Below are positions 7,487 through 12,352 of a DNA stretch of 35,552 nucleotides, one piece after another; position 1 is the first letter of the stretch; each line of letters opens with the position of its first letter. The notes beneath the pieces were generated by a model, which was given only the letters and a program-made list of their open reading frames with translations, made no database searches and was not told where the DNA came from. Position numbers and translations under genes: made by a program. The stretch is from Hyphomicrobiales bacterium (GTDB lineage Bacteria; Pseudomonadota; Alphaproteobacteria; Rhizobiales; Beijerinckiaceae): NCBI GenBank assembly GCA_027487245.1, contig JAIYDY010000100.1:1-35552 (forward strand), read 5' to 3'.

Positions 7487-8308
7487 TCACGCTGCCAGCG
7501 CCATGGCGCCGGCCTCGATATCCAGAAAGACCCGGCCGACTGCACCAACCGTCCGGTAAAAGGCCGAGGTCTGCGTCATCTCCAGATCAACGAACAGCCG
7601 GGATGCCCACGGCTTGATGTGTCGATCGTAAAACACGCGGTCGTCGATCTGGTCGGACGCGAACTCGCCCATGATCAACCCGCGCATCACGTCGAACAGC
7701 ATGGCGACATGATCTTCCGGCTCGCCGATCCGTTCCTCGCGCGCCAGCCCGAGCGCTTCCATGTCGCGGCGCACCTCGGCCAGCGGCCGTTCATGCAGGA
7801 AACCGGTGCGGTAGAATGAGGCATATGGCAGCAACTCGCCACGCCCGACGCCGACAAACAGGTCGAAGAACTCACGCTGGATGGCGGCAGGGTCGGCGTT
7901 GGCGGCAGCTTCGGCCAGCATCAGGTGGGCTGTGCCAAGTTCCGAGCCGTCGCCGCGAAAGCGTGCAACCTGGGCCAGCACCTCGGCGGTTGGCGCACGC
8001 CACAGCAGCGCACCCAGAAGGGCATATTCGTCTGCGCGCGCGATGTCTTCTGGTGCAACATCCTTCAACGCAGCCTTGTCTTCAGCAATCGCAGGCGACT
8101 GGTCGTAAAGGTCGGGCCTGAGATCGCGGCGGGGAACGCCGGTGGCGACTTCGATGGCGATCACGCGGTCGGAAGGCACACGCTTCCATGAGGAGATGGC
8201 GGGCTGGGAAATGCCGAGTTGCCGGGCCAGCGCACGCACGCCGCCAGCAGCTTCGATCGCCCTGTCCAGACCAGGATCTCTTGCGGTCAAGTTGTTTCCC
8301 CACGACAT
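7487..8308 (-). CDS. HTH (YdaS/Cro-like) - TorD-family chaperone fusion
   Basis: The 273-residue protein joins two domains. Residues 15-68 form a Cro/YdaS-like helix-turn-helix (DRAIEAAGGVRALARQLGIS, then QPAISSWKRVPSDR). Residues about 92-255 are a TorD/DmsD-type redox-enzyme chaperone, with EFFDLFVGVGRGELLPYASF and the family signature EPEDH at 196-200. TorD proteins bind Tat signal peptides of molybdoenzymes and help cofactor insertion, so FdhA, two genes downstream, is the likely client. The HTH suggests that it also binds DNA, perhaps the palindrome at 8366-8386 in its own promoter (inference). I start it at ATG 8308. A TTG at 8290 has a better ribosome site (GGGGAAACAAC). A TTG at 8386 keeps the frame open but lies inside the palindrome and upstream of the likely transcript start. 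Confidence 0.9.
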   Translation of the reverse strand: MSWGNNLTARDPGLDRAIEAAGGVRALARQLGISQPAISSWKRVPSDRVIAIEVATGVPRRDLRPDLYDQSPAIAEDKAALKDVAPEDIARADEYALLGALLWRAPTAEVLAQVARFRGDGSELGTAHLMLAEAAANADPAAIQREFFDLFVGVGRGELLPYASFYRTGFLHERPLAEVRRDMEALGLAREERIGEPEDHVAMLFDVMRGLIMGEFASDQIDDRVFYDRHIKPWASRLFVDLEMTQTSAFYRTVGAVGRVFLDIEAGAMALAA

Positions 8309-8345
8309 CGGTTCGACCGATCTGATGCCGGTCTCTACGAGTGCG

Positions 8346-8364
8346 CGATAAGAAGCGCTTATCG
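8346..8364. repeat. Inverted repeat in the fdh promoter/leader
   Basis: CGATAAG and CTTATCG form a perfect 7-bp inverted repeat with a 5-base spacer, placed over the proposed -10 element and transcript start of the HTH-TorD-fdh operon. The two hexamers GATAAG face each other, so the -10-like sequence is present on both strands. It may be a second regulatory site or a 5' leader hairpin. It is not related in sequence to the TTGGAA palindrome next to it. Confidence 0.55.
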
Positions 8365-8386
8365 ATTGGAATTGCAACAGTTCCAA
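8358..8386 (-). promoter_or_regulatory. Putative promoter of HTH-TorD-fdhABC operon
   Basis: Reading the minus strand, TTGGAA (8386-8381) is followed after exactly 17 bases by GATAAG (8363-8358). This is an acceptable sigma-70-type -35/-10 pair for an alphaproteobacterium. The expected start near 8350 would give a leader of about 40 bases before the ATG at 8308. The palindrome 8366-8386 covers the -35 element and most of the spacer, the usual position of a repressor operator. Assigned by eye; no scoring was done. Confidence 0.5.
8366..8386. promoter_or_regulatory. Palindromic operator 1, TTGGAA-TTG-N3-CAG-TTCCAA
   Basis: A 21-base near-perfect palindrome has arms TTGGAATTG and CAGTTCCAA (one mismatch per half) around a 3-base centre. 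It overlaps the proposed promoter of the HTH-TorD-fdh operon. An almost identical element occurs at 12247-12267 between the other two transcription units of the locus. The probable ligand is the HTH-TorD protein (inference). Confidence 0.7.
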
Positions 8387-8406
8387 AGTCCGGTCCGGCG
8401 TTTTTC

Positions 8407-8422
8407 TGACCAGTTTTGGTCA
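8407..8422. repeat. Short inverted repeat TGACCA-N4-TGGTCA
   Basis: A perfect 6-bp inverted repeat with a 4-base centre lies in the gap between the DUF3306 stop codon (8445) and the fdh promoter. On the minus strand it is followed by GAAAAACG, not by T residues, so it is not a convincing terminator for the upstream operon. It could be an upstream activator or repressor site about 20 bases before the -35 element. Confidence 0.4.
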
Positions 8423-8444
8423 CTTTAAATCGTCCAAGGATGCC

Positions 8445-9233
8445 TCAAACCGGCGTTGCACCGCCTCCCCGGCGTCGGATGACCTTGTTCGAGCGCCCTT
8501 CGGCGGCACTTGTGGCATCCTCCGAACCGGCGCGCATGGTGCGCTGCACACTTTCCGAAGCGCCATTTTCAGCCGTCTCTTTGGCTGTTTCGGGGGCTTT
8601 CGCGTCCAGATGCCGTGCATCGTCCGTGTGGCTGGCCTTGTCATGCTGCATTGCAGCATCGGTCAGGCGCACGGTTTGCAAGCTTGGATCATGGCGATCT
8701 TGCGGCGGATTGTCGCGATTGCCTACTTGCTGGGCATTCTGATCGTCTTTCGGCTGTTCAGGCACTGTGCTGAATACCTCTGCGAGAAAGCTCCTGGCTT
8801 GTTCGAGATCGGATTCGGTCAGCGGCCCGAAGCCGTGCACCGCTCCGGGGGTGTTGTAATCATAGGCATAGTCGAGCGCCGGGCTGACAAAATCGCGGAT
8901 CGCCGGATCGGTGGCCCAGAGGGTCCGCAAGGCCTCTCGGCGAAGCGCTTCCGGAACACCCTTGCGCATGAACACACCAAGGTCCGCACCGGGCTTGAGG
9001 TCCGCGATGGATGGCAAGGAGTTCACCCACTCGACATCGATGATCTCGCCGGTTTCCGGGTCGCGCGGGCGTGTATCAGGCTCTGTCTCGTCCGCTGTCT
9101 GCGGCGGGGCTTTCGGCGGTGCAGCCAGGACATTGCGGGCCTCGGCTTCCGTCTGGCGCTTGCGCTCGGACCAGCGGGCCAGGAAACCCTTGCCGTGGTC
9201 GTTGCCATCCTCTGGCGGTCCGGCGGGGCTCAT
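8445..9233 (-). CDS. DUF3306 domain protein
   Basis: This conserved protein of unknown function occurs in alphaproteobacterial and related formate dehydrogenase clusters. Its 262 residues fall into two parts. The N-terminal ~165 residues are the conserved domain: FLARWSERK near the start, then DVEWVNSLPSIADLKPGADLG-type sequence, LRREALRTLWATDP, and a PGAVHGFGPLTESD stretch. A low-complexity polar tail of about 95 residues, rich in Asp, Gln, Ala and Arg, follows and looks disordered. No signal peptide, metal motif or membrane segment is visible. The start ATG overlaps the stop of the DUF3305 gene (ATGA), so the two are translationally coupled. It is the last gene of its operon. A role in formate dehydrogenase maturation is inferred from context alone. 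Confidence 0.88.
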   Translation of the reverse strand: MSPAGPPEDGNDHGKGFLARWSERKRQTEAEARNVLAAPPKAPPQTADETEPDTRPRDPETGEIIDVEWVNSLPSIADLKPGADLGVFMRKGVPEALRREALRTLWATDPAIRDFVSPALDYAYDYNTPGAVHGFGPLTESDLEQARSFLAEVFSTVPEQPKDDQNAQQVGNRDNPPQDRHDPSLQTVRLTDAAMQHDKASHTDDARHLDAKAPETAKETAENGASESVQRTMRAGSEDATSAAEGRSNKVIRRRGGGATPV

Positions 9234-9778
9234 GGTTCGTCCTCGACGCTGCCGACAGGGCGTCCGCCCTCGGTCCGTATCACTCTGTCGGGACGATCCG
9301 GCCGTCCGGCGAAAGCATCGCGATTGGCCTTGTCGCGCTTGCGCTTGATGAAGGGCCGCTCGATATGGTGCGCCTTGTAGAAGGACAGCACGTGATCGGC
9401 GATACCCTCGGGCATGGCGACCACCTCGACCACGTCGCCCATGCCTTCGAGATAGCCCTCGCCCTCGGTCGGATCAGCTGTCACGCCCACCACTTCCAGT
9501 GGCGGATCGATCCCGGTCGGGCGGACGCTGACCCAGAGCTTGCCGTGGCCGGAGGTGAAGTTCTCGATCAGCTGCGCCGTGTCCGACGAATAAAGGCTCA
9601 GCGCGCACGGGCCGGCATAGAACCGCTCTGAGCGCCCGTCCTTGCCGAGCGAGGTCCACGGCGGGACATCCGGCGCATCGGCGAGCACCGCCACCGGAGC
9701 CCACGTGTGATCGATCCATGGATTGTCGATCTCGCGGCGCTCGACGACGACCCCGACAGTCAGATGCTCGACAGCCAT
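9230..9778 (-). CDS. DUF3305 domain protein
   Basis: This conserved 182-residue protein of unknown function is usually paired with DUF3306. It opens with MAVEHLTVGVVVERREIDNP and continues with WAPVAVLADAP. Several beta-strand-like stretches follow (RFYAGPCALSLYSSDTAQLI, KLWVSVRPTG), then a charged C-terminus (FIKRKRDKANRDAF). No cofactor-binding cysteines or transmembrane segments are visible, so it is probably a cytoplasmic accessory factor. The ATG at 9778 has GAAGGAGTTTCATCC upstream, which decides the start, although the frame is open to 10003. It overlaps the DUF3306 start by four bases and follows the DUF6352 gene after 23 bases. Family name is recognised; function is not. Confidence 0.88.
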   Translation of the reverse strand: MAVEHLTVGVVVERREIDNPWIDHTWAPVAVLADAPDVPPWTSLGKDGRSERFYAGPCALSLYSSDTAQLIENFTSGHGKLWVSVRPTGIDPPLEVVGVTADPTEGEGYLEGMGDVVEVVAMPEGIADHVLSFYKAHHIERPFIKRKRDKANRDAFAGRPDRPDRVIRTEGGRPVGSVEDEP

Positions 9779-9801
9779 GGATGAAACTCCTTCGCCGGCG
9801 G

Positions 9802-10806
9802 TCAATGGCCCGCCTGGAGCGGCAGGCCGGTGACCAGATTGTGCGGCTTCAGGCGCAGATGACGGTCCTCCGTCATGGCCATCAGCAGGTAGACCGGCTT
9901 GTCGCGCGCTTCCCCGGAGACCCGCGAGGTTTCCGAGAAGGTCAGTCGGAACAGGCCGATGACACGCGCCATCAGATCGGGCGGCACGGCCTTGCCGGCC
10001 CAAAGCGCGTTGCCGATCCGGGTCGCATCGGCATCCAACCCGACGAACCAGCGCCAGTCGCCATCCTCGATCCGGTCCAGCGCCTCGATGTGCACCTCCG
10101 TGCCGTGAAGATGCCCGATCCAGATGGCCATTGCGGATGCCAGGGCAGCGCGGCCCGAAGGCTGCCCGCCCAGGTCTAGCACCATGTCGAAGGCGTCGGA
10201 GCGCTGCCAGTAACCCTCGGCGTTGGCGGGCTTCAGCACATCGAGCTTTTTCGAGGCGGCTTCACCCATCATCGAGAGCAGCGGCGAGGCGTGACGCTCC
10301 TCCTCATGCATCTCGACGATGTCGGAATCGGCCAGCAGGATCGTGTTGTCCTGAACGGTGACGCGCTGGGAGCGGAACAGGCATTCTGCCGCACGCACCA
10401 CGAACGGGTCATCGCAGGCATCGAAGGCATTGCGCGCGATGACATGGGCCATCTGGAGCATGAACAGCGGCGGAACGCCCTTCCAGCCCTCGCGCGTCAG
10501 GCTCATGTAGGCGGCCTCCAGGCTTGGCGACGCCACCAGCCTGTCGCGAAAACCGACCATGAACCGCCAGTTTTCCTGTGCGTCGGCATCGGCCAGCGCC
10601 ATGATCTCGGCCTCCGTGACGGCGCTGCGCGGATCATCCAGCAACCGGGCGTGCAAGGCGCGCTCTGCGTCGCAGGCTTCCGGCGGCGGCATCAACTCCT
10701 TCCGAGCCAGATAGGCCTTGAGATATTCGTCGGTGACGACCAACCCTCCCGCCGCATCATGCTCCAGCAGGACATGGCCGGACGAGGCCCAGAAGTGCTT
10801 GCTCAC
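9802..10806 (-). CDS. DUF6352 family protein
   Basis: This 334-residue protein of unknown function starts MSKHFWASSGHVLLEHD and contains EYLKAYLARKELMPPPEAC. Further on are a largely helical middle (ENWRFMVGFRDRLV), the motif LTREGWKGVPPLFMLQMAHV and a C-terminal domain with WRWFVGLDADATRIGNALW. No signal peptide, membrane segment or Fe-S motif is seen. The start is a GTG (10806) with a strong GGAGGAACTTTTC upstream. It lies between the DUF6505 and DUF3305 genes with gaps of 25 and 23 bases, so it is part of one operon. I recall this family mostly from formate dehydrogenase neighbourhoods in Hyphomicrobiales; a maturation role is inference. Confidence 0.85.
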   Translation of the reverse strand: MSKHFWASSGHVLLEHDAAGGLVVTDEYLKAYLARKELMPPPEACDAERALHARLLDDPRSAVTEAEIMALADADAQENWRFMVGFRDRLVASPSLEAAYMSLTREGWKGVPPLFMLQMAHVIARNAFDACDDPFVVRAAECLFRSQRVTVQDNTILLADSDIVEMHEEERHASPLLSMMGEAASKKLDVLKPANAEGYWQRSDAFDMVLDLGGQPSGRAALASAMAIWIGHLHGTEVHIEALDRIEDGDWRWFVGLDADATRIGNALWAGKAVPPDLMARVIGLFRLTFSETSRVSGEARDKPVYLLMAMTEDRHLRLKPHNLVTGLPLQAGH

Positions 10807-10831
10807 GAAAAGTTCCTCCGGAACCGGGTCT

Positions 10832-11392
10832 TCATGGCGTCTTGTCCTTCATCATCGCGAGCAGGTCCACCTCTTCGGAGATCACGTCTTCATCGCCCTC
10901 GACCTCGAAGAAATCGAACGCCCGGAAGCCGCCGCGCGGTGCGTCCTGCCCGAGTGCTTCGGCGCGGGGCACCAGCGTCCGGAAGCGCTCCTTGACCTCG
11001 CCGCCCTCGATGCTCCGGTGCAACGCCACCAGCGTCTGGGCAGGATGATCGCACAGTGAGGCCGAGAAGGCGATTTCCTCCTCGGCGGCAGCGCGCGCGC
11101 GCGCCATGTCCGGTGCGCCCAGTTCACGCATCAAGGCTTCCGCAAACGCCATCACCAGGGCCTCGCGCTCCTCGGCCGTGACAGGCGTGACGATGGCAAG
11201 CGTCGACCAGCCGAAGCTTCCGACCCCGAGAAAGCCGGACCGGAAGGCCGAGCGCTCCTTGGGCCCGAGCGCTTCGATGTCGGCCTCCATGAACATGAAG
11301 GAGCCTGGCACCGCCCATTCCCCCGCCTCCGCCGCCCTGGCAAAGACGAACGTGTCCGACGGGTCGAGCCGGATGGTCCGCAGCAGCTTCAT
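10832..11392 (-). CDS. DUF6505 family protein
   Basis: This 186-residue protein of unknown function begins MKLLRTIRLDPSDTFVFARA and has an FLGVGSFGWSTLAIVT stretch. The rest is mostly helical, with a charged C-terminus (EEVDLLAMMKDKTP). One cysteine is present, so metal binding by cysteines is unlikely. The ATG at 11392 follows the stop codon of the ligase-like gene by only 5 bases, with GAGCGGG as a ribosome site. The frame runs further upstream to 11434, but that would overlap the previous gene. It is the second gene of the accessory operon. A link to formate dehydrogenase assembly is based on position only. Confidence 0.83.
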   Translation of the reverse strand: MKLLRTIRLDPSDTFVFARAAEAGEWAVPGSFMFMEADIEALGPKERSAFRSGFLGVGSFGWSTLAIVTPVTAEEREALVMAFAEALMRELGAPDMARARAAAEEEIAFSASLCDHPAQTLVALHRSIEGGEVKERFRTLVPRAEALGQDAPRGGFRAFDFFEVEGDEDVISEEVDLLAMMKDKTP

Positions 11393-11397
11393 CCCGC

Positions 11398-12162
11398 TCA
11401 CAGCTTTGGCTCCCGCCTGACCGGATCGAACCATTCGGTGCGGTCCAGTGCTTCGATCAGGCTGCGGCGCTCCTCGCCATGCTGGCTCTTGATCAGCAGG
11501 TCACCATTGGGCTCGATGCCGTGGCGCAGGCCGGATTCCCGGCCGAGACGGTCGAGCCAGCGCTTGACCACGGCGCGGGGTCCGCGCGTCAGCCATTCAT
11601 CGGTGCCAAGCATCAGATGCCGGCAGAAGCTCTCGACCAGATCGACAGGGGCGACATCCTCGAAGCCGAGCTCGTCCATGGCGATGCCCGCGCCGGGCTT
11701 GGCGGAGCGCTCGCCGCTTTCCAGGTCAAGCAGGGATGCAGCACGCAGCATGGCGCCGAACACCAACCAGCGCGGCGCCTCATCGGCAGCGCAATCGGCG
11801 GGCCATGCGGTGCGCCCGCCGCCGAGCAGGCCGTGATCCATCAGAAGCGCATCGGGCCACGCAAACATCATCGGCCGTTCGGGCGGACAATGGATCGCCA
11901 TGGTGTCGGCGAGGGCATTCATGCCCATGTAGTGGGCGAGCCTGGCTGTCATCAGTGGCTCTTCGGGCTCCAGCACCACGGCGAACTCCACCAGGTCGAA
12001 GCGCCGCACCCAGACGAGAGAGGCCGCACCAAGCTCGTCGGCGTGGGCCACGGCATGGGCAAAGGCGTCGCCCGATTCGCGCAAGGTGGTGCAGGTGAAG
12101 CCGGGAGGCAGCAGCGGATCGCGCCGGAGCGAGGCCGTTCGGGACGAAGCGCTGGCAGACAT
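11398..12162 (-). CDS. Biotin/lipoate-protein-ligase-like protein
   Basis: The 254-residue product resembles the biotin/lipoate ligase fold. DAFAHAVAHADELGAASLVW is followed by RRFDLVEFAVVLEPEEPL. A WPDALLMDHGLLGGGR segment matches the KWPND-like part of the active site, and a C-terminal domain of the DUF4444 kind follows. The classical GRGRxxR nucleotide loop is replaced by LVWVRR, so normal ligase activity is doubtful. No biotin- or lipoate-carrier protein is encoded nearby. I start it at ATG 12162 (GAGGAAAGACGTTCCCC upstream). The open frame reaches a start at 12267 that lies inside the palindromic operator and is unlikely to be transcribed. It heads the DUF6505-DUF6352-DUF3305-DUF3306 operon. 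Possible role: modifying or recognising a formate dehydrogenase component (inference). Confidence 0.82.
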   Translation of the reverse strand: MSASASSRTASLRRDPLLPPGFTCTTLRESGDAFAHAVAHADELGAASLVWVRRFDLVEFAVVLEPEEPLMTARLAHYMGMNALADTMAIHCPPERPMMFAWPDALLMDHGLLGGGRTAWPADCAADEAPRWLVFGAMLRAASLLDLESGERSAKPGAGIAMDELGFEDVAPVDLVESFCRHLMLGTDEWLTRGPRAVVKRWLDRLGRESGLRHGIEPNGDLLIKSQHGEERRSLIEALDRTEWFDPVRREPKL

Positions 12163-12225
12163 GGGGAACGTCTTTCCTCGGCGATGCGGCCATCGGCCTT
12201 GCCGCTCGGGCGGCTGGCAACCATT

Positions 12226-12251
12226 GGCTGTCTTGGATGGGCTGTCTTGGA
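12226..12251. repeat. 12-base direct repeat next to operator 2
   Basis: GGCTGTCTTGGA occurs at 12226-12237 and again at 12240-12251, a 14-base period. The second copy runs into the left arm of the palindrome 12247-12267, so the first copy supplies an extra TTGGA half-site one and a half helical turns away. It may extend the operator for cooperative binding, or be a simple duplication. Confidence 0.5.
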
Positions 12252-12267
12252 ATTGTTTCAATTCCAT
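12247..12267. promoter_or_regulatory. Palindromic operator 2, TTGGAATTG-TTT-CAATTCCAT
   Basis: A 21-base palindrome has perfect 8-bp arms (TGGAATTG / CAATTCCA). It lies midway between two divergent genes: its centre is 95 bases from the ligase-like ATG (12162) and 96 from the polyferredoxin ATG (12353). A -10-like TATAAG (12267-12272, plus strand) abuts its right edge. It shares TTGGAATTG-N3-CA-N-TTCCA with the element at 8366-8386 in front of the fdh operon. One regulator probably acts on all three transcription units. Confidence 0.75.
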
Positions 12268-12352
12268 ATAAGACGACCTTCAGGCAAGAGCAGCCACCGC
12301 AGGCGGTCGCCAGGCGGACGCTGTGACAAGAAACGTCGGGTTGGAGGACACT

